A stretch of DNA of 5,324 nt from Pontiella sp. (GTDB lineage Bacteria > Verrucomicrobiota > Kiritimatiellia > Kiritimatiellales > Pontiellaceae): positions 1 to 5,324 of the forward strand of contig JAOZSZ010000114.1 of NCBI GenBank assembly GCA_029939385.1. Direction: 5' to 3'. The notes beneath the pieces are model-generated. The model saw nothing but the letters and a program-made list of their open reading frames with translations, searched no databases and was not told the DNA's origin. How positions within the stretch are numbered: position 1 is the stretch's first letter; each line of letters begins with the position of its first letter. A program made the position numbers and the translations under genes. Below, piece by piece: positions 1-5,324 of the stretch.

Positions 1-1616
1 GGGATTTTCGCGTCAGAAACCTTTCCCGATCCCTTATATTTTTTAGCCAGCTGGATGGCGAGTGCGTCCTGCTGTACGGGATAACCATTGTTTCCGGACA
101 GGATTTTCCAAGCCTTTAAAAAATCCTGTTGATAAAATAAAATTTTACCTTTCCATAACCATCCTGTTTTAAGTGATGGATCGAATGCAATACCCGTTTC
201 AAGTGCTTGTTCGGCTTCCATGAATTTGTATGCTTTTTCTGCACTCATCATCATATTGAGATAGTCTGGTGCCACCTGTTTTGCGGTGGCGGCGATATAC
301 TCATTCTTTTCCTGAAGCGTTGCGAGTGCATCGAGCGCAACATGCTCACTTTGTCTAATCTTTTTAAAGCTATTGGTGAGTACTGCCGCCACAATGATAG
401 TGGATATGAAAAGGATACTCGTTGCCATTTTATGGCGTTTTAATAGTAGAGTAACGTGAGTGATGAACGTTGGGTTTTCGGCATGGGTGGCAAAGCCATC
501 CTGAAACTGATGAACATCGCGAATCAAAGCAGAGGCAGTTGGATAGCGATCGGCCGGATCGGTTTGCATCGCCTTCATGGCAATGGCCGAAAGTGCGGGA
601 GGAATCTTTCGGTCGGTAGCATATTTTTCTGGATTTTGAGTTTCGCCACGGACTGTTTTTTGGAGAACATCTTTAATCGTGTTTCCTGTGATTGGGCAAT
701 GGTAAGTCAAGATTTCGTAAAGTATGGCGCCGAGCATGTAAACATCCGTTTGGAAGTCAATATTAGCCATTGTACCCTGCACCTGTTCTGGTGACATATA
801 CCCAGGGGTTCCTCCAATCACATTGCGCTGTTCCCGACTCTTTGTTGATGTCTCAAGAAAGTGCGCTAGTGTTTGTCCGTTTTCCAATGAAACATCATCT
901 ATGCTATGCCACGAGATGGGTTCAGTATCCCATTCATTGGTATGGGTGATGAGCGTCGAAAGCCCCCAGTCAAGAACATGTACATCACCATATTCGCCAA
1001 CAATTACATTAGATGGCTTTAGGTCGAGATGGATAACCCCTTTTGAGTGAGCATAGTTAATGGCATTGCAGATTTTTATAAAAATGCTAAGTAAGCGGAT
1101 TCGGGTATATTCTTTGGTGTGGCTTACGTTGCCGGCTTTTAGTTTCTTTAAGATTTCATCCAAGGTTTCGCCCTTAAGCGCCTTCATGGTGAAGTAGGGA
1201 TTCCCGTTTTCATCGAGAGCAATGTCATAGATTGGGACAATATTGGGATGCTGTAAATTAGCAGTTAAACGGGCTTCGTAGAGAAAAGTATTGATATCTT
1301 GTTCTGAAGCGATTTTTGAATCTTGGATCAGTGCCATCGCCACCTTGCGCGCAGTGCGGTGGTCGTTGACTTCCCAGATTGCCTTCATGCCGCCTTCATT
1401 CAGTTTTTTATTAGCAGTATAACGGTTCTCTGGATTTCCATCCATTAGCTCAGATCGGCAAAAGGAATCGTTTTCTTGTAGATCTTCATTAAATAGGATT
1501 TTTTCCGTATCAGAAAAAATAATATCTTCGGCAAATAGGCTAGCATTTGAAATCTCGCGATCGGGTAGCGCGGAGTTTTCGTCTAGTTGTTTTTCTTTAT
1601 CTTCAGGCTTGTCCAT
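1..1616 (-). CDS. Membrane-anchored Ser/Thr protein kinase with WNK-like lysine placement and TPR-like tail (3' end outside window)
   Basis: 538 codons are visible without a stop, starting at ATG 1616; the C-terminus lies beyond position 1. The order is an acidic N-terminal stretch (1-65), a protein kinase domain (about 66-372), a hydrophobic segment (about 398-414, rich in I, V, A and F) suiting a single membrane anchor, and a TPR-like helical region from about 455. The kinase would thus face the cytoplasm. Motifs seen: altered glycine loop LNEGGMK (72-78), alphaC Glu114, catalytic loop HLDLKPSN (196-203), metal-binding DWG (216-218), GTPGYMSPEQ (269-278), DVYMLG (291-296) and the conserved Arg in ADRYPT (355-360). 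The usual VAIK lysine is Ala95 (VAMAL), whereas Lys78 occupies the third glycine-loop position, as in WNK kinases. HRD is HLD. A roughly 50-residue insertion lies between DWG and GTPGY. The other catalytic residues (Asp198, Lys200, Asn203, Asp216) are present, so I infer an active kinase. Substrate and signal are unknown. It follows the DAHP synthase gene by 60 bases on the same strand. Confidence 0.93.
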   Translation of the reverse strand, partial: MDKPEDKEKQLDENSALPDREISNASLFAEDIIFSDTEKILFNEDLQENDSFCRSELMDGNPENRYTANKKLNEGGMKAIWEVNDHRTARKVAMALIQDSKIASEQDINTFLYEARLTANLQHPNIVPIYDIALDENGNPYFTMKALKGETLDEILKKLKAGNVSHTKEYTRIRLLSIFIKICNAINYAHSKGVIHLDLKPSNVIVGEYGDVHVLDWGLSTLITHTNEWDTEPISWHSIDDVSLENGQTLAHFLETSTKSREQRNVIGGTPGYMSPEQVQGTMANIDFQTDVYMLGAILYEILTYHCPITGNTIKDVLQKTVRGETQNPEKYATDRKIPPALSAIAMKAMQTDPADRYPTASALIRDVHQFQDGFATHAENPTFITHVTLLLKRHKMATSILFISTIIVAAVLTNSFKKIRQSEHVALDALATLQEKNEYIAATAKQVAPDYLNMMMSAEKAYKFMEAEQALETGIAFDPSLKTGWLWKGKILFYQQDFLKAWKILSGNNGYPVQQDALAIQLAKKYKGSGKVSDAKI

Positions 1617-1621
1617 GGATG

Positions 1622-1637
1622 TTCCAACGCATTGGAA
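1622..1637 (-). promoter_or_regulatory. Small hairpin covering the weak ribosome binding site of the kinase gene
   Basis: A perfect 6-bp inverted repeat (TTCCAA, 4-base loop, TTGGAA) lies five bases upstream of the kinase ATG. The only Shine-Dalgarno-like bases, GGAA, are in its 3' arm, so folding of the mRNA could limit initiation. The stem is short and could be chance. No better ribosome binding site is seen for this start. Confidence 0.3.
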
Positions 1638-1676
1638 GTTACCAAAATAGTAGCATTGCAACCCTGGAAGGGCAAC

Positions 1677-2720
1677 CTACGAAAATAACTGCTCAGTAGT
1701 TTCCCAGTCGATGCAAGCGTCGGTAATGGATAAACCATATTTTAAGTCGGGCATAATCTTTTGATTACCTTCGTTAATAAAGCTTTCCACCATTGCACCA
1801 GTAATGGGGCAGTTGCTTTTTTCACGTTGTCGGAGAATCTCTTTCCAGACTAGGATTTGATTACGTGCTATTTTGCTGGCATTAGCATGAGAGCAGTCGA
1901 CCATGATTGAAGGGTCCAGTCCGGCCGCCTCGAGTTTGCACCGGGCATAGGTTACCTCTGGAAGCTCAAAATTAGGTTGTTTATCCCCGCCACGTAACAC
2001 GAGGTGGGTATTTGGATTTCCGGTAGTTTTTACAACAGCAGTGTACCCCTCTTGATCGATACCGAGGAAACTGTGCGGATTACTAGCGGATTCGATGGCA
2101 TTAATGGCCACTTGAATATTTCCATCCGTAGCATTTTTAAAACCAACCGGCATGGAGAGGCCACTCGACATTTCTCGGTGGGTTTGTGACTCGGTGGTGC
2201 GCGCGCCAATCGCCGACCAACTCACAAGGTCTGCGATATATTGAGGAATGATTGGATCAAGAAATTCAGTGGCAATCGGTAGACCCATTTGAACAATCTC
2301 GAGCATTAGCTTACGTGCAGCACGTAGACCATGCTCCATATCGCATGAATCATCAAGGTAGGGATCATTAATGAAGCCCTTCCATCCAATGGTAGTACGT
2401 GGTTTTTCAAAATAGACACGCATTACAATAAAATATTTTTCTTTTACCCGTTCGGCAAGATCTACCAATCGCTGGGCATAATCGAGCACGGCTATCGGAT
2501 CATGAATCGAACATGGGCCGATGACCACCAGCAAGCGCGGGTCTTTTAGATGGATGATTTCGCGTATAGTTTCACGGTCGGTCAGCACTTTTTGGGTAAG
2601 CTTATCGCCAAGCGGAAGATCTTTTTTGAGTTGAGCTGGGGTCTCCAGCTTCTTCAGCTCCCGTACGCGCAGATTGTCGGTCAATTGGTTTTCATTACTC
2701 ATAGCGGCGGAATTAATCAT
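1677..2720 (-). CDS. 3-deoxy-7-phosphoheptulonate (DAHP) synthase, class I AroF/AroG type
   Basis: This 347-residue protein matches the usual length (about 350) of E. coli AroF/G/H-type DAHP synthases. These cytoplasmic enzymes condense phosphoenolpyruvate with erythrose 4-phosphate, the first step of the shikimate pathway to Phe, Tyr and Trp. Family motifs seen: LLVVIGPCSIHDP (63-75), VMRVYFEKPRTT (99-110), GWKGFINDP (112-120), GARTTESQTHRE (172-183), PVGFKNATDG (191-200), LRGG (242-245), MVDCSHANASK (273-283) and SITDACIDWE (331-340). The four metal ligands of E. coli AroG (Cys61, His268, Glu302, Asp326) correspond to Cys70, His278, Glu312 and Asp334. The regulatory pocket looks at least partly kept (Asp155, Pro159, Ser189, Phe218), with Gly220 where AroG has Ser211; which amino acid inhibits it cannot be decided by eye. 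The start at 2720 is preferred over Met7 because AGGT lies six bases upstream, while Met7 has no ribosome binding site. It lies 36 bases after the radical SAM-MnmD gene and 60 bases before the kinase gene. Confidence 0.97.
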   Translation of the reverse strand: MINSAAMSNENQLTDNLRVRELKKLETPAQLKKDLPLGDKLTQKVLTDRETIREIIHLKDPRLLVVIGPCSIHDPIAVLDYAQRLVDLAERVKEKYFIVMRVYFEKPRTTIGWKGFINDPYLDDSCDMEHGLRAARKLMLEIVQMGLPIATEFLDPIIPQYIADLVSWSAIGARTTESQTHREMSSGLSMPVGFKNATDGNIQVAINAIESASNPHSFLGIDQEGYTAVVKTTGNPNTHLVLRGGDKQPNFELPEVTYARCKLEAAGLDPSIMVDCSHANASKIARNQILVWKEILRQREKSNCPITGAMVESFINEGNQKIMPDLKYGLSITDACIDWETTEQLFS

Positions 2721-2726
2721 AGATTT

Positions 2727-2730
2727 ACCT
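2727..2730 (-). promoter_or_regulatory. Ribosome binding site of the DAHP synthase gene
   Basis: AGGT reads on the minus strand six bases before ATG 2720. It supports this start rather than the in-frame ATG six codons later (2702), whose upstream bases are pyrimidine-rich and unlike a Shine-Dalgarno sequence. Confidence 0.6.
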
Positions 2731-2752
2731 ATATTGAAAGTTTGGTATTCAT

Positions 2753-2772
2753 TTTTTCAAGCCTTTGAAAAA
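2753..2772 (-). repeat. 8-bp inverted repeat spanning the stop codon of the radical SAM-MnmD gene
   Basis: TTTTTCAA and TTGAAAAA form a perfect 8-bp stem around a 4-base loop, covering the last codons and stop of the upstream gene. The stem is A/T-rich. On the minus strand it is followed by AATGAATACC rather than a U tract, so it does not read as an intrinsic terminator for the operon. It might act as a weak processing or attenuation element, or be chance in an A/T-rich stretch. Confidence 0.3.
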
Positions 2773-4517
2773 TTAGATTTTTTTGTCTGTAGGATTTTTT
2801 CTTGGCGATTGCGAAGTATTTCCTTGTTGGTCCAGACTCCAAAGGGGTCACGATAGGGGAGGCCGCGGGTCGTTTCGTGGATCATTTTGAGTTCGTGGTC
2901 GGGTAGTTGAATTTCAATATCGGCTTCCCGCATCGCAGCAATCGTTCCGCCGCGCTGCCGCCCAACGGGATCAGTTTCGCCTACAAAAAACCCGGCCTTT
3001 ATCAGTCCTGCGCGCACCGGGATTGCGGCGCAATAGGTTAGGAGAGCGGCATCGGGTTTCATGACCGCCTTGAGCTTGCAGAAAAAGTCGACCGTCCAAA
3101 GTTCGCTATTGCGTTGCGTGGAGAAAGCATCAAGGAATACGAGGTTATAGGAGGCCGCAGGGAGTTTGGTTATAGTGTAGCGTGCATCGCCCCAGTGGAG
3201 AAGGCACGAGGCATTGGGCATTTGATAATAGTGATTTGCGTGAAGCGCGGAGAGAGCGTCTTTCCAGTCAAATGCATCGGTTTCCAAGGATTGGATATTT
3301 TTTACGGCGGCGCCCACCACGCGGCGATCCATTTCCAGGGCGGTGATCGAAAGTGTAGACGAAGCATCTTGCTTCGTTAGGTTGAGCGCACAAAGGCTAT
3401 TGTAGCCTAAGCCAAAGCACACATCCAAAAGCTGAATATCGCCCACGGCGAGCCGTTCCTTGAGCTTGCTTGGGACAAGATACTTTTCCTCCGCCTCCAG
3501 CCGTGCGCCAGCAGGCGTGTGGTAGTGCTCTTTATAGTCCTCGTTCCAAAAGGTGATGGAGCCGTCGTCGGTGGAAACCACTTTCGGCTTCAGATTTCCA
3601 ATTTCAGGTTTCGAGTTTCCAAACAGATCGCCTTGTTGCCACTCCCGGCAGGTCATCTGCTGAATGACATAGTCTTTGAACTGCCCCTTAGTCATGTGCC
3701 ACTTCGGGGCGATGAGGTTTTCGGTGAGCGTGTCGGTCGTGAGCCGCATAATCGGAATATTTGGCGGCATGCGGCGGATAAAGTCCATCAGGTGCTCGGC
3801 AAAATCGTGTTCCATGAAAGTAGGACAGGCTTCCAGCCTGTCTTCGGTGGCAAGGGTGGTGCCGCGTTCGATGTGCAAGTTGTGGATTTTAACCGCATCG
3901 ATGGGTAGGGTCGCGAGGGCATCGGCGGTTTGTTGGAAATCTTCGGCGGTTTCGCCGGGTAGGCCGAGGATGACGTGAACGGCCACTTTGATGCCGAGTT
4001 CGTGCAGCTTTTTGATGGCTATTTCACTTGCGGCCCAGTCGTGCCCACGGTTGATCCGCTTCAGCGTGTGATCGTGCACGGTCTGTACGCCCAGCTCAAC
4101 CCACACTTCAATCTGCTGGTTGAGTTCAGCTAAAAAGTCGTAGGCCTCTAGCGTCAGACCGTCGGGGCGGGTGCCGATGCTCACGGCGGTAAAGTCGAAG
4201 GCATTGAGTAGGTTGCGATAGAGTGGTTGTTGATCCGGGCCGAAGGTTGCCGAGAACGCCTGGATGTAAGCCATATATTTTTTGGCGCCGTAGCGATCGC
4301 GCGCAAAGCGGATGGCCTCAGTCATCTGCTCTTCCACGGAATCTTTTCCAAAGGTTTGTACAGCGGCAGAGCCGCGGGCGTTGCAGAATGTACAACCACC
4401 CGAGCCATCGGCCTCGCGGTTCGGGCAACCAAGGTTAAAGTCGATTGGAACGCGAAAGAGTGGATCGCCGTAGCGCTCGCGCAGGTAGGTTTTATATTGG
4501 AGATAGGGTGAATTCAT
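2757..4517 (-). CDS. Fusion protein: YhcC/YtqA-type radical SAM domain plus MnmD-type tRNA (nm5s2U34) methyltransferase domain
   Basis: Using ATG 4517, the protein has 586 residues. The N-terminal half (about 1-290) matches the TIGR01212/YhcC radical SAM family: CPNREADGSGGCTFC supplies the [4Fe-4S] cysteines Cys31, Cys42 and Cys45, followed by GTRPD (115-119), VELGVQTVHD (140-149), RINRGHD (154-160), VILGLPGE (182-189) and KIHNLHIERG (210-219). After a linker (about 290-315) comes an MnmD/MnmC2-type methyltransferase domain (DUF752): TDDGS (316-320), YHTPAGARLEAEE (332-344), SAM-binding LDVCFGLGYNSL (364-375), acidic Glu395, DAFST (463-467), NSELWT (470-475) and YRDPF near 555. That domain is known to methylate the aminomethyl group of nm5(s2)U34 in tRNA with SAM; no MnmC1 oxidase domain is present. 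The function of the radical SAM half is not established. The frame stays open to a TTG at 4610 (31 extra residues), but neither start has a clear ribosome binding site. ATG 4517 is preferred because it leaves 13 residues before RYG, close to E. coli YhcC. Confidence 0.92.
   Translation of the reverse strand: MNSPYLQYKTYLRERYGDPLFRVPIDFNLGCPNREADGSGGCTFCNARGSAAVQTFGKDSVEEQMTEAIRFARDRYGAKKYMAYIQAFSATFGPDQQPLYRNLLNAFDFTAVSIGTRPDGLTLEAYDFLAELNQQIEVWVELGVQTVHDHTLKRINRGHDWAASEIAIKKLHELGIKVAVHVILGLPGETAEDFQQTADALATLPIDAVKIHNLHIERGTTLATEDRLEACPTFMEHDFAEHLMDFIRRMPPNIPIMRLTTDTLTENLIAPKWHMTKGQFKDYVIQQMTCREWQQGDLFGNSKPEIGNLKPKVVSTDDGSITFWNEDYKEHYHTPAGARLEAEEKYLVPSKLKERLAVGDIQLLDVCFGLGYNSLCALNLTKQDASSTLSITALEMDRRVVGAAVKNIQSLETDAFDWKDALSALHANHYYQMPNASCLLHWGDARYTITKLPAASYNLVFLDAFSTQRNSELWTVDFFCKLKAVMKPDAALLTYCAAIPVRAGLIKAGFFVGETDPVGRQRGGTIAAMREADIEIQLPDHELKMIHETTRGLPYRDPFGVWTNKEILRNRQEKILQTKKSNFSKA
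3585..3619 (-). repeat. Heptameric tandem repeat at the interdomain linker of the fusion gene
   Basis: Four successive heptamers of form NNNTTTC (plus strand: AGATTTC, CAATTTC, AGGTTTC, GAGTTTC; 3592-3619) are preceded by a degenerate fifth, CGGCTTC. On the coding strand they read GAAANNN and encode the GNSKPEIGNLK part of the linker, around residues 300-310. The repeat sits exactly between the radical SAM and methyltransferase domains, where sequence constraint should be low. Similar period-7 sequences occur, as I recall, in intergenic DNA of some PVC and planctomycete genomes. Confidence 0.6.
3824..3842. repeat. Perfect palindromic repeat (8-bp arms) inside the radical SAM coding region
   Basis: GACAGGCT, TCC, AGCCTGTC form a perfect 19-base inverted repeat. 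On the coding strand it starts exactly on a codon boundary and encodes DRLEAC, continuing PT (residues 226-233), just after the conserved KIHNLHIERG block. The palindrome followed by CTAC resembles a short dispersed repeat I recall from PVC and planctomycete genomes, where DRLEACPT peptides recur in unrelated predicted proteins. That recollection needs a genome search. The surrounding protein segment keeps about the family's usual length. Confidence 0.6.
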
Positions 4518-4641
4518 CGGAGATTGAGTAATGCGTAATCCATGATGGTGGTCAAGGCGCATGAATGGATTTGTAGGGCTAAAATGGCTAAAGAACGATG
4601 CCTTATTCAAACCGCTCTAGCTTTTTGGCGATCTGATCAGG

Positions 4642-4673
4642 TTTTGATTTTGATATAGAATGTTAAATCAAAA
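4642..4673. promoter_or_regulatory. 9-bp inverted repeat, possible operator in the divergent region
   Basis: TTTTGATTT (4642-4650) and AAATCAAAA (4665-4673) are perfect inverted copies with a 14-base spacer. Arm centres are 23 bases apart, roughly two helical turns, which suits a dimeric regulator. The left arm reaches into the candidate -35 and the right arm touches the candidate -10, so binding would block that promoter. No regulator gene is in the window. Confidence 0.4.
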
Positions 4674-4678
4674 ATAAT
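4650..4678 (+). promoter_or_regulatory. Candidate sigma-70-type promoter for the secreted-protein gene
   Basis: TTGATA (4650-4655) and AATAAT (4673-4678) are separated by 17 bases; each differs from the E. coli-type consensus at one position. It points toward the plus-strand gene and would give a leader of about 85 bases before ATG 4771. The stretch is A/T-rich, so chance matches are more likely than usual. Confidence 0.4.
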
Positions 4679-4760
4679 ATATTTTTTTCTGCGGGTTTGG
4701 GGAATTACTAGACTTCTCGAAGGTTAAAGGGCAAAGTATGCGCAAATTATTTAATGAAAG

Positions 4761-4765
4761 AAGGA
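4761..4765 (+). promoter_or_regulatory. Ribosome binding site of the secreted-protein gene
   Basis: AAGGA lies five bases before ATG 4771 and eight before ATG 4774, fixing the start to one of these adjacent codons. A third in-frame ATG at 4738 also has a purine-rich AAGGG six bases upstream, but starting there would add 11 residues ahead of an otherwise normal signal peptide. Confidence 0.7.
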
Positions 4766-4770
4766 CGTCG

Positions 4771-5324
4771 ATGATGATTAAAAAAATGATGGTTGTATGG
4801 ATATTGGGTTGTGTTTCCGCGGGCGGGGCGTTAGCCGCTGGGGTTACCTTGGAAAACCGTTTTATGAAGAGAGAGCTGGCGGTTGATGCTGGTGTGCTCG
4901 TGACCCAATCGATTGAAAATAAGCTATCAGGAAAGACATTGGTGCCTTGCGGCGGAAGCGAGTTCCGGTTGCGGATTTCTGGAGGAACGGATACCACAGA
5001 TACCGATGTGGTGTTGACCGCCTCCGATTTTAAGGTGGAACAGTTGCGCCAAACGGAGGAAGGCGCCGTAGCTCGGTTGATGAACGCCAAACACGGGATT
5101 GCGGTTGAGGTACGCTATTCGCTGTTAGCCGACGACCGATACGCCCGTAAACAATTGGTGCTGGTGACGAAAAAGCCGATTACGCTAGAGCGTATCGATG
5201 TCGAGGCACTAGCGTTTAAGGATGCGCACCAACCCTACACGATCAAGAAGATCACCACCCGAGGACAATGGAGCCCCGGATTGGGGCAGCCGCTTTACAC
5301 CACAGAGTCCGCCACCTTCTGGGG
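4771..5324 (+). CDS. Secreted protein, N-terminal part; possibly a GH36-like glycosidase (3' end outside window)
   Basis: 184 codons are visible, open to the window end. Residues 1-22 form a signal peptide: Lys4-Lys5, a hydrophobic core (MMVVWILGCV) and a likely signal peptidase I site ALA|AG after residue 22. Cys14 follows ILG, but the lysines lie too close for a standard lipobox, so a lipoprotein is less likely. The mature part is predicted by eye to be beta-rich. It contains LENRFMKREL, IENKLSGKTLVP, SEFRLRI, TASDF, YSLLADDRYARKQLVL, PITLERIDVEAL and GQPLY...ATFWG. This order resembles the N-terminal beta-sandwich region of GH36/alpha-galactosidase-like proteins abundant in polysaccharide-degrading PVC bacteria. 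The catalytic domain is not in the window, so the family assignment is tentative. A role in periplasmic or extracellular glycan breakdown is an inference. The gene diverges from the radical SAM-MnmD gene behind its own promoter candidate. Confidence 0.85.
   Translation, partial: MMIKKMMVVWILGCVSAGGALAAGVTLENRFMKRELAVDAGVLVTQSIENKLSGKTLVPCGGSEFRLRISGGTDTTDTDVVLTASDFKVEQLRQTEEGAVARLMNAKHGIAVEVRYSLLADDRYARKQLVLVTKKPITLERIDVEALAFKDAHQPYTIKKITTRGQWSPGLGQPLYTTESATFW

Larger units (their letters stand above)
4518..4770. other. Divergent intergenic region
   Basis: About 250 bases separate the preferred start of the minus-strand fusion gene from the plus-strand secreted-protein gene. Part of it (4518-4610) is open in frame with the fusion gene from a TTG. 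The middle (4640-4690) is strongly A/T-rich and holds the promoter-like sequence and inverted repeat listed separately. I saw no convincing minus-strand promoter and no RNA gene. Confidence 0.6.

Noticed and set aside
207..1050. Three plus-strand open frames (207-443, 456-794, 823-1050)
   Set aside because: They lie antisense to the protein kinase, whose motifs run in order through the same DNA; their translations show no recognisable domain.
1655..1680. Possible terminator after the DAHP synthase gene (CCCT-TCC-AGGG)
   Set aside because: The stem is only four base pairs and the following bases are not a U tract, so it is too weak to call.
2729..2752. Seven-codon minus-strand open frame (MNTKLSI) just before the DAHP synthase gene, resembling a leader peptide
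   Set aside because: It has no runs of Phe, Tyr or Trp codons and no attenuator structure; its stop merely overlaps the DAHP synthase ribosome binding site.
3114..4511. Several plus-strand open frames of 70-130 codons
   Set aside because: They are antisense to the radical SAM-MnmD fusion, which has family motifs across its whole length; these frames are shadows.
4771..4815. Lipoprotein signal (ILGC before Cys14)
   Set aside because: Lys4 and Lys5 fall within the stretch that should be uncharged in a standard lipobox, and a better signal peptidase I site (ALA|AG) follows.
4668..5090. Minus-strand open frame of 140 codons
   Set aside because: It overlaps the divergent promoter region and the signal-peptide-bearing plus-strand gene, which has a strong ribosome binding site; the minus-strand translation is low-complexity and unrecognised.
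1..5324. tRNA, rRNA, CRISPR array, insertion sequence or transposase
   Set aside because: No direct-repeat and spacer pattern, terminal inverted repeats with transposase, or recognisable RNA gene was seen on either strand.

Overview
The window looks like a chromosomal segment of a Gram-negative-type bacterium of the PVC superphylum, most likely Kiritimatiellota or Lentisphaerota (Pontiella-like). This assignment is an inference. It rests on a membrane-anchored Ser/Thr kinase with a DWG metal motif and a TPR-like tail, a secreted polysaccharidase-like protein, and two kinds of short dispersed-type repeat of a sort I recall from genomes of that group. No marker gene settles it.

Layout: three genes lie head to tail on the minus strand and one diverges on the plus strand. 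In minus-strand transcription order they are: (1) 4517 (or 4610) to 2757, a fusion of a YhcC/YtqA-type radical SAM domain with an MnmD-type tRNA wobble-uridine methyltransferase domain; (2) 2720 to 1677, a complete class I (AroF/AroG type) DAHP synthase, the entry enzyme of aromatic amino acid synthesis; (3) 1616 to beyond position 1, a Ser/Thr protein kinase cut off by the window edge after the start of a TPR-like region. The gaps are only 36 and 60 bases and contain no convincing terminator, so co-transcription is plausible. On the plus strand, 4771 to beyond 5324 encodes the N-terminal part of an exported protein resembling the beta-sandwich front of GH36-like glycosidases. The divergent intergenic region carries a promoter-like sequence embedded in a 9-bp inverted repeat.

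The two main points of interest are protein-level. First, the kinase lacks the usual beta-3 (VAIK) lysine, which is Ala, but has a lysine at the third position of the glycine-rich loop. This is the arrangement that defines eukaryotic WNK kinases. Second, the radical SAM-MnmD fusion joins a radical SAM family of unclear function to a known wobble-uridine methyltransferase, a physical hint that both act on the same tRNA position. The fusion gene also carries two repeat-like insertions in frame: a run of heptamers exactly at the interdomain linker and a perfect 19-base palindrome inside the radical SAM domain.

No RNA gene, CRISPR array, insertion sequence or transposase is visible.
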